Assembly (NCBI GenBank): GCA_015055525.1
Contig: SVHZ01000010.1
Span: 1-46,519 of the forward strand
Origin: Clostridiales bacterium
Lineage (GTDB): Bacteria > Bacillota > Clostridia > Christensenellales > Borkfalkiaceae
Length of the DNA: 46,519 nt
Reading direction: 5' to 3'
The notes below the pieces were generated by a model that did not search any database, was not told the origin of the DNA, and was given only the letters and a program-made list of their open reading frames with translations. A program made the translations under genes and the position numbers. Shown here piece by piece: positions 9,062 to 18,160 of this stretch. Within the stretch, counting starts at the first letter, position 1; each line of letters begins with the position of its first letter.

Positions 9062-9093
9062 AAAATGCTAACGACTAATTCGTTAGCATTTTT
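9061..9093. terminator. Bidirectional terminator
   Basis: A perfect stem AATGCTAACG / CGTTAGCATT with a 7-base loop, flanked by A and T runs. It serves both the aromatic cluster (+) and the convergent symporter gene (-). Confidence 0.88.
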
Positions 9094-9109
9094 TAATGCG
9101 TTATAAAAT

Positions 9110-10507
9110 TTAATTCCAATAATCGGTTAAGTGCGGAAGGTCTATATCTTTAGCCTTAAAAGTTGGGTTAAGCCCTGCTTTTCTTTGCTTTTCGTAATCT
9201 TTAAGTGCGCGGAAAGCGTATTTAGAAAGCCAAACGATAACGGGAATATTGATAAGAGCCATAAGCCCCATAGTAATATCGGCTATATCCCAAAGTAACC
9301 CAGCAGAAAGCCCTGCGCCAACGAAGATTATAAGCGATGCTATAATTCTATATACCGCAAGGAATTTTTTGCTCGGTTCTTTTTTGAGTAAGTAAAACCA
9401 ACATTGATCAACGTAATATAGATTTCCAAGTAAGGTAGTAAATGCAAAAAGGATCATAGCAACCGTTATAAAGATAGGTCCAAAACCACCGAGAGTTGAC
9501 GCTACTACCGCTTGAATATAATCTGCTCCTTCGAACGCTGAACTCGGTTCAACGCCTGAACTCATACACATAAACGCCGTTGCCGAACAAATGATTAACG
9601 TATCGATAAATACCGATAACACTTGCGCTAAGCCTTGTTTTATGGGGTGCGAAACTTCCGCTGATGCCGATGCGTTAGGCGCAGAGCCAACGCCCGCCTC
9701 GTTACTAAACAAGCCTCGCTTAATTCCAAGCATTATGCAAGAACCCGTAAACCCACCGAAAATTGCCTTGAAATCAAAAGCCTCTGTAAAAATTCTTGCA
9801 AAAATCGCGGGAAGCGAAGTTATGTTAAGGACAACTATAACAATTGAAACAAGAACGTAAGCAATACCCATAATAGGCACTAAATATGAAGTGGCTTTTA
9901 TAACTCTTTTACCACCGCCAAATAAGCAATAACCAACTAAAATTGCAAGTATTCCACCTATTATCCAAGGTGTAACCGAAGGATTGTAAAACTCATAGGG
10001 CTTGAAAGTAGATTGAAGGTTATAAGATGCAAGCATATTAAACCCAAAACCGTAAGTTAAAATCAAGAAGATTGAAAATATGACTGCGAGCGGTCTACTC
10101 TTAGTTGTCGTTTCAATATAGTAAGCAGGTCCGCCAATACTGCCGTTTATCGATTTTCTTTTATAAATTTGAGCGAGCGTGCTTTCAATAAGTGCGGATG
10201 CCGAGCCTATGATTGCAATAACCCACATCCAAAACACAGAGCCAAAACCGCCAAGGCAAAGAGCCGTTGCAACGCCGACGATATTACCCGTGCCAACTCT
10301 AGAGGCGGTTGATACTATAAGCGCTTGAAAAGATGAAACGGATTTATTATCCGCAGGCTTTTCAGTAACCGATTTAATTTGATCCTTAAAAAGCCTAAAT
10401 TGAGCAAATTTCGTTCTTACAGTAAAATAAATGCCCGCAACTACCAATAAAACTACTAAAACGTAAGTGTAAAGTGAATTTGAAATAAAAGATATAATTT
10501 TTTCCAT
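9110..10507 (-). CDS. Alanine/glycine:cation symporter (AGCS family)
   Basis: A 465-residue inner-membrane secondary transporter importing alanine or glycine with Na+ or H+. Recognised by the AGCS segments SRVGTGNIVGVATAL, GGPAYYIE, a GLFSNEAGVGSAPNASA block and a C-terminal series of membrane spans. There is no Shine-Dalgarno: the ATG lies 6 nt after TATAAT of a TTGTTA-N17-TATAAT promoter, so the transcript is probably leaderless. It converges on the TraX gene with a shared terminator and diverges from the his operon. Confidence 0.92.
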   Translation of the reverse strand: MEKIISFISNSLYTYVLVVLLVVAGIYFTVRTKFAQFRLFKDQIKSVTEKPADNKSVSSFQALIVSTASRVGTGNIVGVATALCLGGFGSVFWMWVIAIIGSASALIESTLAQIYKRKSINGSIGGPAYYIETTTKSRPLAVIFSIFLILTYGFGFNMLASYNLQSTFKPYEFYNPSVTPWIIGGILAILVGYCLFGGGKRVIKATSYLVPIMGIAYVLVSIVIVVLNITSLPAIFARIFTEAFDFKAIFGGFTGSCIMLGIKRGLFSNEAGVGSAPNASASAEVSHPIKQGLAQVLSVFIDTLIICSATAFMCMSSGVEPSSAFEGADYIQAVVASTLGGFGPIFITVAMILFAFTTLLGNLYYVDQCWFYLLKKEPSKKFLAVYRIIASLIIFVGAGLSAGLLWDIADITMGLMALINIPVIVWLSKYAFRALKDYEKQRKAGLNPTFKAKDIDLPHLTDYWN

Positions 10508-10513
10508 GCAAAT

Positions 10514-10542
10514 ATTATAGCATAATCAAACGTTTTTAACAA
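10514..10542 (-). promoter_or_regulatory. Leaderless-type promoter of the AGCS symporter
   Basis: On the minus strand, TTGTTA (10537-10542), 17-base spacer, TATAAT (10514-10519), then 6 bases to the ATG. Expected transcription start coincides with the start codon; no ribosome binding site fits between. Confidence 0.7.
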
Positions 10543-10581
10543 GAAAATACGCAATAAATACGCTTTTACTGTGCAAAATGC

Positions 10582-10610
10582 TTGACTTTATCAATTTAGC
10601 GTGCTAAACT
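10582..10610 (+). promoter_or_regulatory. his operon promoter with overlapping palindromic operator
   Basis: TTGACT (10582-10587), exactly 17 bases, TAAACT (10605-10610). The perfect palindrome TTTAGC-GT-GCTAAA (10595-10608) covers the spacer end and most of the -10 box, so a bound repressor would block RNA polymerase. The first gene downstream encodes a TrpR-like DNA-binding protein, the obvious ligand (inference). No T-box or leader-peptide attenuator fits in the short leader. Confidence 0.8.
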
Positions 10611-10640
10611 GTAATAAAATAAAACAAGGTGGGTTACGTA

Positions 10641-10928
10641 ATGAGCGAAACCGAAATCAAAAGTTTAGAAAAATTATACGAAGCGGTGTTAAAACTTGAA
10701 AGCAAGGAAGACTGTCGCAAATTTTTTGAAGACATTTGCACGATAAAAGAAGTGCTTGATATGTCGCAAAGGTTAGAAGTTGCAAAACTTTTATCTTCCG
10801 GTAAAAATTACCAAGAAGTTTGCAAGTTGACGGGCGCTAGTACGGCTACTATTAGTAGAGTTTCAAGGTGCTTAAATTACGGTTCGGGCGGTTATTCAAT
10901 CGTTCTTCAAAATAAGGAGAATAAATAA
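10641..10928 (+). CDS. TrpR-like (YerC/HisR-type) transcriptional regulator
   Basis: A 95-residue TrpR/YerC/YecD family protein. The core reads DICTIKEVLDMSQRLEVAKLL, then a helix-turn-helix LTGASTATISRVSRCL and the glycine-rich YGSGGY tail seen in YerC proteins. A GTG 12 nt upstream is in frame, but ATG 10641 is chosen because AAGGTGGG sits 7 nt before it. It is the first gene of the histidine operon, 1 nt before hisZ, directly behind a promoter carrying a TrpR-sized palindrome; TrpR-like regulators of his genes are known in Gram-positives. Histidine-dependent autorepression is inferred. Confidence 0.88.
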   Translation: MSETEIKSLEKLYEAVLKLESKEDCRKFFEDICTIKEVLDMSQRLEVAKLLSSGKNYQEVCKLTGASTATISRVSRCLNYGSGGYSIVLQNKENK

Positions 10929-10929
10929 T

Positions 10930-11853
10930 ATGGATAAGTTATTAAGCGTATTAACTCCTGAAGAAAAGGTGAATTTATCACTTCGCGCAATATACACGAG
11001 TTACGGTTACAAAAAGTACCGTATGAGTAAGTTTGAAGAATACGATCTTTACGCTCAAAATAAAGACTTTTTGGTAAGCGGTGGCGTAATAACCTTTACC
11101 GATACCGACGGTAAACTTTTAGCGCTTAAACCTGACGTTACTTTATCTATCGTTAAAAACAGTAGAGATATAAACGGAATTATGAAGGTTTATTACGATG
11201 AGAACGTTTATAGAATTTCAAAGGGAACAAAATCTTATAAAGAGATAATGCAATCGGGGCTTGAGTGCATAGGAAACGTTGATAAAGACGTTATTGTTGA
11301 AGTTTTATCCCTTGCAATTTTGAGTTTGAAAGAAATATCTAATAGTAACGTTTTAGTAATATCTCACCTTGATATAATATCCGAGGTTTTAGATTACGCG
11401 GGCGTATCCGATCATATTAAGGTTGAAATTTGCAAATTGTTGGGGGATAAAAATTTATTCGCTATCAAAGAGATTTTATCTAATCTTGATATTAGTTTAG
11501 ATAAAAAGGAACTTTTGCAAAGTTTGGTTACCGTTTACGGCGAGCCTAAAAAGGTGTTGCCGTTGCTTGATAAGTTTTCAGTTACTAGCAAGGCGAAAGA
11601 GGCTATATTAGAACTTAAAGAAGTAACCGAAAGTTTAGAAAAAGTTGGCGGAAAGGTTGTAATCGACTTTTCAGTTGTAAACGATATGAACTATTATAAC
11701 GGAATAGCGTTCAAAGGTTTTGTTGAAGGCGTTCCAACGGGCGTTATATCGGGCGGAGAGTACGATAATCTTATGAAGAAGATGAATAAGCCCTATAAGG
11801 CAATCGGTTTTGCAGTTTATCTTGACGATATTTCAAGAATAAGCAAGGAGTAA
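10930..11853 (+). CDS. hisZ: ATP phosphoribosyltransferase regulatory subunit
   Basis: A histidyl-tRNA-synthetase-like protein (307 residues) without synthetase activity that pairs with short HisG to form the first enzyme of histidine synthesis and bind histidine for feedback control. The HisRS-like core is visible: LLALKPDVTLSIVK, YYDENVYR, QSGLECIG and ISGGEYDNLM with AIGFAVYLD. Much shorter than a true HisRS, which supports HisZ. The start ATG follows an AAGGAG embedded in the end of the regulator gene; it abuts hisG. Confidence 0.93.
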   Translation: MDKLLSVLTPEEKVNLSLRAIYTSYGYKKYRMSKFEEYDLYAQNKDFLVSGGVITFTDTDGKLLALKPDVTLSIVKNSRDINGIMKVYYDENVYRISKGTKSYKEIMQSGLECIGNVDKDVIVEVLSLAILSLKEISNSNVLVISHLDIISEVLDYAGVSDHIKVEICKLLGDKNLFAIKEILSNLDISLDKKELLQSLVTVYGEPKKVLPLLDKFSVTSKAKEAILELKEVTESLEKVGGKVVIDFSVVNDMNYYNGIAFKGFVEGVPTGVISGGEYDNLMKKMNKPYKAIGFAVYLDDISRISKE

Positions 11854-12494
11854 TGATGGATAAGTACTTAAATATTGCTCTTCCTAAAGGAAGGCTTGGT
11901 GAAAAAGTTTACGATATGTTTGAAAAGATAGGTTATCCTTGCCCGTCGATTAAAGAGAACAATCGCAAACTCATATTTGAAAACGAAGAACTTAAAATAA
12001 GATACTTTTGGGTAAAACCAAGTGACGTTGCAATTTACGTTGAGCGTGGCGCGGCAGACGTTGGCGTTGCAGGAAAAGATATTTTGATGGAATATAAGCC
12101 TGAAATTTACGAACTTTGCGACCTTAAACTTGGAAAATGCTCTATGGCGGTAGCCGCAAAGAAGGGCTTTATTGACGATAGAAATAAAACGTTAAGAGTT
12201 GCTACTAAGTTTGTAAATATTGCAAAAGAGTATTATCAATCTCAAGGTAGGGATATTGACGTTATTAAACTTAACGGCTCGATTGAACTTGCGCCTATTC
12301 TTAATTTGTCTGACGTTATCGTTGATATCGTTGAAACGGGAACAACGCTTAAAGAGAACAATTTAGAAGTAGTTGAAAAGTTCTTGCCGATAAGCGCAAG
12401 GCTAATAGCAAACAAATCGAGTTTCAAATTCAAAACTGAAATTATTGAAGACATCGTAAATAAGATTTCAACGGCGGTGGATAATAATGATTAA
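11853..12494 (+). CDS. hisG: ATP phosphoribosyltransferase catalytic subunit, short form
   Basis: Joins ATP and PRPP in the first step of histidine synthesis. Sequence marks: NIALPKGRLG at the N-terminus, PSDVAIYVERGAADVGVAGKD, and the PRPP-binding IVDIVETGTTLKENNL. At 213 residues it lacks the C-terminal regulatory ACT-like domain of long HisG, which fits the hisZ gene just upstream. Two consecutive ATGs (11853 and 11856) are possible starts; the second is the likelier one behind AAGGAG. It overlaps hisD by 8 nt. Confidence 0.95.
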   Translation: MMDKYLNIALPKGRLGEKVYDMFEKIGYPCPSIKENNRKLIFENEELKIRYFWVKPSDVAIYVERGAADVGVAGKDILMEYKPEIYELCDLKLGKCSMAVAAKKGFIDDRNKTLRVATKFVNIAKEYYQSQGRDIDVIKLNGSIELAPILNLSDVIVDIVETGTTLKENNLEVVEKFLPISARLIANKSSFKFKTEIIEDIVNKISTAVDNND

Positions 12495-13767
12495 AATTTA
12501 TAAAGACAACTTAAATACGAGAGATGAAATATTCTCTCTTAAAGTAAACGTAAAAGACGTTTCTTCTATCGTAAGAGAAATTATTGAAAACGTAAAAACT
12601 CGCGGAGATAAGGCTGTTTTTGAATACAATAAAAGGTTTGATAAAGCAGATTTGACTACTTTAAGGGTAAGCGAAAAAGAGATTGAAGACGCTTATAAAT
12701 CGGTAGACAAAGAGTTTATTGAAGTTTTAGAATACGCAAGTAAAAACATAAGGGCTTTCCACGAAAAACAAGTGAGAAAAGGTTTTGAAATTTCAAACGA
12801 AGAAGGCGTTATAACAGGGCAAAAAATTATTCCTATCGAAAGAGCGGGAATATACGTTCCGGGCGGTACTGCAAGTTATCCGTCAACCGTTTTGATGGAT
12901 GCAATTCCAGCGGTAGTTGCAGGTTGCGAAAAGGTAGTTATGGTAACGCCTCCTAATCGTGATGGAAAGATAAGCCCCGTAATACTCGCGTCTGCAAAAA
13001 TTGCAGGTGTTACTGAAATTTATAAAGTTGGTGGCGCTCAAGCGATAGCGGCGCTTGCATACGGAACTGAAAGCATACCTAAGGTTGATAAAATCGTTGG
13101 GCCTGGAAACGCTTTCGTTGCCGAGGCGAAAAAGCAAGTGTTTGGCGTTGTTTCAATAGATATGATTGCAGGTCCAAGTGAAATTTTAGTCGTTGCAGAT
13201 AATAAGAATAGACCTTGCGATATTGCAGCCGACCTTCTTTCTCAAGCAGAGCACGATAAAATGGCTAGCGCAGTTCTTATTACCGATAATTACGGTTTTG
13301 CTAGTCATGTTCGCGAAGAACTCGAAAGGCAAATTCCACTTCTTGAAAGAAGTGATATAGCAAGAGAGTCTATCGATAACAACGGTAAAATTATAGTAGC
13401 CGACGATTTAAGTAGAGCAATAGAGATTGCAAACGTGATAGCGCCAGAGCATTTAGAACTTTGCATTGACAACCCGTTTGAATATCTTAAACTCATAAAA
13501 CACGCAGGTTCGGTATTTTTAGGTAGAAACTGCCCCGAAGCAGTAGGCGATTATTTAGCAGGCACTAATCACACGCTCCCAACGAGCGGTACTGCAAGGT
13601 TTAGTAGCGCGTTATCGGTTGATGATTTTATAAAGAAAACGCAGTATATTTATTACGACAAAGACGCCCTTTCAAAAGTAAGCAACAAAATAGACTATTT
13701 TGCAAGAAAAGAAGGGTTAACCGCGCACGCAAAGAGCGCAACTATAAGATTTGAAGACAATGAGTAA
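12487..13767 (+). CDS. hisD: Histidinol dehydrogenase
   Basis: Catalyses the last two oxidations, histidinol to histidine, with NAD and zinc. Family segments: ERAGIYVPGGTASYPSTVLM, KVGGAQAIAALAYGTE, DKIVGPGNAFVAEAKKQVFG, SQAEHDKMASA and APEHLEL. 426 residues is full length. The start overlaps the hisG end by 8 nt and the end overlaps hisC, indicating tight translational coupling. Confidence 0.96.
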   Translation: MIKIYKDNLNTRDEIFSLKVNVKDVSSIVREIIENVKTRGDKAVFEYNKRFDKADLTTLRVSEKEIEDAYKSVDKEFIEVLEYASKNIRAFHEKQVRKGFEISNEEGVITGQKIIPIERAGIYVPGGTASYPSTVLMDAIPAVVAGCEKVVMVTPPNRDGKISPVILASAKIAGVTEIYKVGGAQAIAALAYGTESIPKVDKIVGPGNAFVAEAKKQVFGVVSIDMIAGPSEILVVADNKNRPCDIAADLLSQAEHDKMASAVLITDNYGFASHVREELERQIPLLERSDIARESIDNNGKIIVADDLSRAIEIANVIAPEHLELCIDNPFEYLKLIKHAGSVFLGRNCPEAVGDYLAGTNHTLPTSGTARFSSALSVDDFIKKTQYIYYDKDALSKVSNKIDYFARKEGLTAHAKSATIRFEDNE

Positions 13768-14824
13768 ATTTTTGAACGAAAAAATATCAAAACTTTCGGC
13801 TTACGTTCCGGGCGAACAACCCAAAGATAAAAAATATATAAAACTTAACACTAACGAATCTCCGTTTCCGCCGTCTAAAATGGCGATGAAACTTGCAAAA
13901 AAAGAACTTGAAAAAGTTATGCTTTATCCTGACCCAGATTGTTCTGAACTTATCAAAACGATCGCTGATTATTATGGGGTTAAAAAAGAGCAAGTTATAG
14001 TTTCAAACGGTTCTGATGAAGTTTTGAACTTTGCTTTTATTGCGTATTGCGATGATAAAACCCCGGCAATTTTCCCAGATATAACTTACGGGTTTTACAA
14101 GGTTTTTGCAGGGGTAAACGGCGTTCCTTATAAAGAAATTCCGCTCAAAGACGATTTTTCTATTGATACAAACGATTACTTAAACGAAAAGGGAGTAATA
14201 TTTATTGCGAACCCCAACGCTCCAACGGGAATTAAACTTCCGCTTGAAAAAATTGAAGAAATTTTATCTTCAAATAGAGAAAGAGTAGTAGTTATTGACG
14301 AGGCATACGTTGATTTTGGCGGTGAAAGTTCCATTTCGCTTATTGAAAAATACGATAACTTACTCGTTACTCAAACTTTTTCAAAATCTCGTTCAATGGC
14401 GGGGGCAAGGCTTGGGTTTGGAATTGCTAGCGAAAAAATCATACAAGACCTTAATACCGTTAAGTATTCAACAAACCCTTATAACGTAAATAGGGTTACA
14501 GCGTGTCTTGGAATAGGCGCTATCAAAGACGATAAGTATTTTAAGAAAAACGTTGATAAAATCATAGAAAACAGAGTTTTCACTATGGTTGAACTTAAAA
14601 AAATGGGTTTTGAATTTACCCCGTCTAACGCAAACTTTATATTTGCAAAAACCGATAAAATGGGTGGAGAAGAACTCTATCTTAAACTTAAAGAAAAGGG
14701 AATTTTAATTCGCCACTTAAAAGGCGAGAGAACGTCAAATTACATAAGAATAACTATTGGCAGTATGGATCAAATGAAAAAGTTTATTGAAACTGTCAAA
14801 GAAATTTTAGGAGAAAAGGTATGA
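13760..14824 (+). CDS. hisC: Histidinol-phosphate aminotransferase
   Basis: A PLP-dependent fold-I aminotransferase forming histidinol phosphate. N-terminal LNTNESPFPPS, FIANPNAPTGI, the VIDEAYVDFG strand and the PLP lysine in TQTFSKSRSMAGARLGFG are all present. A TTG 9 nt upstream is also open, but ATG 13760 (MSKFLNEK) gives the normal N-terminus, 354 residues. It overlaps hisD by 8 nt and hisB by 4 nt. Confidence 0.95.
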   Translation: MSKFLNEKISKLSAYVPGEQPKDKKYIKLNTNESPFPPSKMAMKLAKKELEKVMLYPDPDCSELIKTIADYYGVKKEQVIVSNGSDEVLNFAFIAYCDDKTPAIFPDITYGFYKVFAGVNGVPYKEIPLKDDFSIDTNDYLNEKGVIFIANPNAPTGIKLPLEKIEEILSSNRERVVVIDEAYVDFGGESSISLIEKYDNLLVTQTFSKSRSMAGARLGFGIASEKIIQDLNTVKYSTNPYNVNRVTACLGIGAIKDDKYFKKNVDKIIENRVFTMVELKKMGFEFTPSNANFIFAKTDKMGGEELYLKLKEKGILIRHLKGERTSNYIRITIGSMDQMKKFIETVKEILGEKV

Positions 14825-15408
14825 GAATAGCAAATATTGATAGAAAAACCAAAGAAACCGATATAAAACTCACTTTGAATTTAGATGGAACGGGCGTTTC
14901 TCAAATAAATTCGGGTAGTGGATTTTTCGATCACATGCTCACTTTATTTGCAAAGCACGGTAGGTTTGACTTAACCGTAACTTGCATTGGCGACGTTGAA
15001 GTTGACTATCATCATACCGTTGAAGATATAGGCATCGCTTTAGGTCAAGCGTTCAAGCAAGCGCTTGGAGATAAAAGGGGCATAAATCGTTACGGCGATA
15101 CTATTCTTCCTATGGACGAGGCTTTGATTTTATCCGCAGTTGATATTTCTGGTAGAAGTTACCTTGGTTACGGCTTAACGCCAAAAGCAAAAAGAGTTGG
15201 CAATTTTGACGTTGAACTTATTGAAGAGTTTTTAATAGCGTTCACCGTTAACGCCGGTCTTAATCTACACGTAAATCAACTTGCCGGCAAGAACGTTCAT
15301 CACATTTTAGAAGGTGCGTTTAAGTCAATGGCGAGAAGTTTGAAAAAAGCAGTTGAAATTGATGAGAAGTTAAACGGAGAAATTCCGTCTACCAAAGGAG
15401 TTTTATAA
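14821..15408 (+). CDS. hisB: Imidazoleglycerol-phosphate dehydratase
   Basis: The monofunctional HisB (195 residues) with no fused phosphatase. Manganese-binding histidine clusters are visible: SGFFDHMLTLFAKHGRFD, YHHTVEDIGIALGQAF and the later LHVNQLAGKNVHHILEGAFK. The missing phosphatase function is supplied by the PHP-type gene at the operon end. AGGAGAAAAGGT precedes the ATG inside hisC. Confidence 0.96.
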   Translation: MRIANIDRKTKETDIKLTLNLDGTGVSQINSGSGFFDHMLTLFAKHGRFDLTVTCIGDVEVDYHHTVEDIGIALGQAFKQALGDKRGINRYGDTILPMDEALILSAVDISGRSYLGYGLTPKAKRVGNFDVELIEEFLIAFTVNAGLNLHVNQLAGKNVHHILEGAFKSMARSLKKAVEIDEKLNGEIPSTKGVL

Positions 15409-16022
15409 TGGTAGTAATCGTTGATTACGGCGTGGGAAATCTTTATTCGCTTAAAAGTTCTTTCAAGGCTATCGGCGTTGACGTTATAACGAGCGGTGAT
15501 AGTGAAGTTATAAAAAAGGCAGATAAGATTATTCTTCCGGGCGTAGGGGCGTTTGAAGACGCGAGCAAGAAACTCTTTGAGTCAGGGCTTGCTGACGTTG
15601 TTATCTCTATGGCAAATAACGGCGTTCCACTTCTTGGAATTTGCCTTGGTATGCAAATGCTTTTTGATAGAAGTTTAGAGTACGGCGTTCACAAGGGTTT
15701 AGGACTTATTAAAGGGGAAATTCGCCCTATAAGTGAAGTTATACCAAAGGGCCTTAAAATTCCGCATATCGGTTGGAACGCTCTAACTCTCAAAAAACCA
15801 AAGAGTGAAATTTTTAAGTATCTTAATGACGGCGACTGCGTATATTTCGTTCACTCTTTTTACGGCGCAAATTGTAGTGATAGCGTTATTGCAACTACCG
15901 AGTACGGAGAAAATCTTACAGCGGCGGTTCAAAAGGGTAACGTTTACGGCTGTCAATTCCACCCTGAAAAGAGTGGAAACGTTGGGCTTTCAATATTAAA
16001 AGCCTTTTGCGAATTGGAGTAA
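15408..16022 (+). CDS. hisH: Imidazole glycerol phosphate synthase, glutaminase subunit
   Basis: A class-I glutamine amidotransferase that feeds ammonia to HisF. The nucleophile is in GICLGMQMLFD and the His-Glu pair in QFHPEKSG, so the catalytic triad is complete. DYGVGNLYSLKSS at the N-terminus is typical. 204 residues. It starts on the last base of the hisB stop. Confidence 0.95.
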   Translation: MVVIVDYGVGNLYSLKSSFKAIGVDVITSGDSEVIKKADKIILPGVGAFEDASKKLFESGLADVVISMANNGVPLLGICLGMQMLFDRSLEYGVHKGLGLIKGEIRPISEVIPKGLKIPHIGWNALTLKKPKSEIFKYLNDGDCVYFVHSFYGANCSDSVIATTEYGENLTAAVQKGNVYGCQFHPEKSGNVGLSILKAFCELE

Positions 16023-16027
16023 AATCA

Positions 16028-16747
16028 ATGAAAATTTTTCCCGCAATAGATTTGTTTGACAAAAAAGCCGTAAGGCTTTATAAAGGCGATTACGCTCAAA
16101 TGACTATATATAGTGATAATCCCGTAGAAATTGCGCTTGACTTTGAAAAACAAGGCGCTAAATATATGCACGTTGTCGATTTAGAAGGCGCAAAAACGGG
16201 TGGAACTCCTAACGTTTCGGTTATTAAAGAAATTGTTAAATCAACTAATTTATTCGTTGAAGTTGGCGGGGGTATTCGTAGCCTTGAAGTTATTAAAACT
16301 TATATTGATGCAGGCGTTTCAAGAGTAATACTCGGAACTTCTGCGGTAACGGATAGGGAGTTTTTGAAAACTGCAGTTCAAATTTACGGCGATAAAATAG
16401 CCGTTGGCGTTGATATAAAAGACGGTTTCGTTGCAATCAAGGGTTGGACTGAAAAATCAACTCTCAACGCTTTTGACTTTTGCAAGGAACTTGAACAATT
16501 AGGCGTTTCAGCAGTTATTTGCACGGATATTTCAAAAGACGGGGCTATGATGGGCGCTAACCACGCTTTATATAAAGAGTTAAACGAAAAGTTTAATATC
16601 AATTTCATAGCGTCTGGCGGAGTTTCTTCAATGGACGATATAGTTAAACTTAAAACACTTGGCGTTTACGGAGCGATTGTTGGCAAGGCTTATTACACAA
16701 AGGCTATTGACCTTAAACAAGCGATAGAGGTGGCAAATGATAACTAA
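16028..16747 (+). CDS. hisA: ProFAR isomerase
   Basis: The (beta-alpha)8 isomerase of the fourth step. Asp in IFPAIDLFDKKAVRLYKGDY and the phosphate loops VEVGGGIRS and IASGGVSSM identify HisA. The open frame extends upstream to 16007 inside hisH, but ATG 16028 is preceded by GGAG and gives the standard N-terminus (239 residues). It overlaps hisF by 11 nt. Confidence 0.95.
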   Translation: MKIFPAIDLFDKKAVRLYKGDYAQMTIYSDNPVEIALDFEKQGAKYMHVVDLEGAKTGGTPNVSVIKEIVKSTNLFVEVGGGIRSLEVIKTYIDAGVSRVILGTSAVTDREFLKTAVQIYGDKIAVGVDIKDGFVAIKGWTEKSTLNAFDFCKELEQLGVSAVICTDISKDGAMMGANHALYKELNEKFNINFIASGGVSSMDDIVKLKTLGVYGAIVGKAYYTKAIDLKQAIEVANDN

Positions 16748-17498
16748 GAGAATTATTCCTTGTTTAGACGTAAAAGACGGCAGGGTTGTGAAAGGGGTAA
16801 ACTTTCAAGGTCTTTTAGACGTTTCATCTCCCGTTAGTTTAGGCAAGTTTTATAGCGATAACGGCGCAGATGAACTTGTGTTTTACGATATTACTGCAAG
16901 TAGCGACGGTAGAGCGTTATTTACCGATATATTAAAAGAAGTTGCTAAAACGATATTTATTCCGCTTACAGTTGGCGGTGGAATAAACACTCTTGACGAT
17001 TTTGATAGAGTGCTTAAATGCGGAGCAGATAAGGTTAGCGTAAATTCTGGCGCGATAAAAAATCCAGACCTTATCTATCATGCCGCTAAACTTTACGGGG
17101 ATCAATGCGTCGTTTTGTCGGTTGATGCTAAACGAGTTGACGGAAAGTTTAGAGTTTTTGCTAAAGGCGGAAGAGTTGATACGGGGCTTGACGCTATTGA
17201 GTGGATTAAGCGTGGCGTTGATAACGGCGCGGGCGAGATTGTTCTTAACTCAATCGATACGGACGGGGTTAAGAACGGTTTTGACTTAGAGATGTTAGAC
17301 GCCGTTTGTAAAGTGGTTAACGTTCCCGTAATTGCGTCTGGTGGCGCAGGCTCAATCGAGCATTTTATAACGCTTTTCAAAACTTTACCGAAGGTTGACG
17401 CTGGTCTTGCCGCATCAATTTTCCATTTTGGCGAAGTTAAAATTAAAGACTTAAAAGAAGAATTATATAAAAACGGTATTCCAATGCGTTTGGTGTAA
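16737..17498 (+). CDS. hisF: Imidazole glycerol phosphate synthase, cyclase subunit
   Basis: The partner of HisH, forming IGP and [24 protein letters not shown] carries the first catalytic Asp, [13 protein letters not shown] and [13 protein letters not shown] the second Asp region, and [13 protein letters not shown] the phosphate site. 253 residues, full length. The sequence parallels HisA, as expected from their common origin. Confidence 0.96.
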   Translation: MITKRIIPCLDVKDGRVVKGVNFQGLLDVSSPVSLGKFYSDNGADELVFYDITASSDGRALFTDILKEVAKTIFIPLTVGGGINTLDDFDRVLKCGADKVSVNSGAIKNPDLIYHAAKLYGDQCVVLSVDAKRVDGKFRVFAKGGRVDTGLDAIEWIKRGVDNGAGEIVLNSIDTDGVKNGFDLEMLDAVCKVVNVPVIASGGAGSIEHFITLFKTLPKVDAGLAASIFHFGEVKIKDLKEELYKNGIPMRLV

Positions 17499-17509
17499 AA
17501 GGAGAGAAT

Positions 17510-18160
17510 ATGTTAGATATAGAAAAACTTAAATTTGATGAAAAGGGCTTAATTCCAGCGATTGTTGTTGATAGTATTACCAAAAAAGTTTTAACGCTTG
17601 CTTATATGAATAAGGAAAGTTTGCTAATTACTATGGAGAAAAAACTCGCTTGTTTTTATAGTCGTTCAAGAAACGAACTTTGGCTTAAAGGCGAAACGAG
17701 CGGAAACTATCAACACGTTGTTTCAATAACCGCTGATTGCGATTACGACGCATTAACCGTAGTAGTTGAAAAGGACGGGCCTGCCTGCCACACCGGTCAA
17801 GACAGTTGCTTTTTTAACCCCGTTTTTGAAAGTGATGAACTTCACGAGTTTTCACTTTCTTCACTCGTAAAACTTATTGAAGGAAGAAAGGTAAATAAAA
17901 CGGAAGGCTCTTATACTACTTACCTTTTCGAAAAAGGTCTTGATAAAATTCTTAAAAAGGTTGGCGAAGAGTGTACTGAAGTTATAATTGCCGCTAAAGA
18001 TAATGATAAAAAGGAAACTATTTATGAAATAGCAGACCTTTGCTATCACGTTTTAGTTCTTATGATTGAGCAAGAAATTTCTCTTGAAGATATTCATAAA
18101 GAGTTAGCATCGCGCCACGTTATTGATAAAAAAGTTAAGCAGGAGAAAATGACTAAATGA
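17510..18160 (+). CDS. hisI: Bifunctional PRA-CH / PRA-PH
   Basis: HisIE fusion for steps two and three. The N-terminal cyclohydrolase domain has zinc and magnesium ligands in [11 protein letters not shown] and [10 protein letters not shown]; the C-terminal pyrophosphohydrolase domain has [13 protein letters not shown] and an [13 protein letters not shown] helix. 216 residues. AAAGGAGAG precedes the ATG, 11 nt after hisF. The stop overlaps the next start. Confidence 0.95.
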   Translation: MLDIEKLKFDEKGLIPAIVVDSITKKVLTLAYMNKESLLITMEKKLACFYSRSRNELWLKGETSGNYQHVVSITADCDYDALTVVVEKDGPACHTGQDSCFFNPVFESDELHEFSLSSLVKLIEGRKVNKTEGSYTTYLFEKGLDKILKKVGEECTEVIIAAKDNDKKETIYEIADLCYHVLVLMIEQEISLEDIHKELASRHVIDKKVKQEKMTK

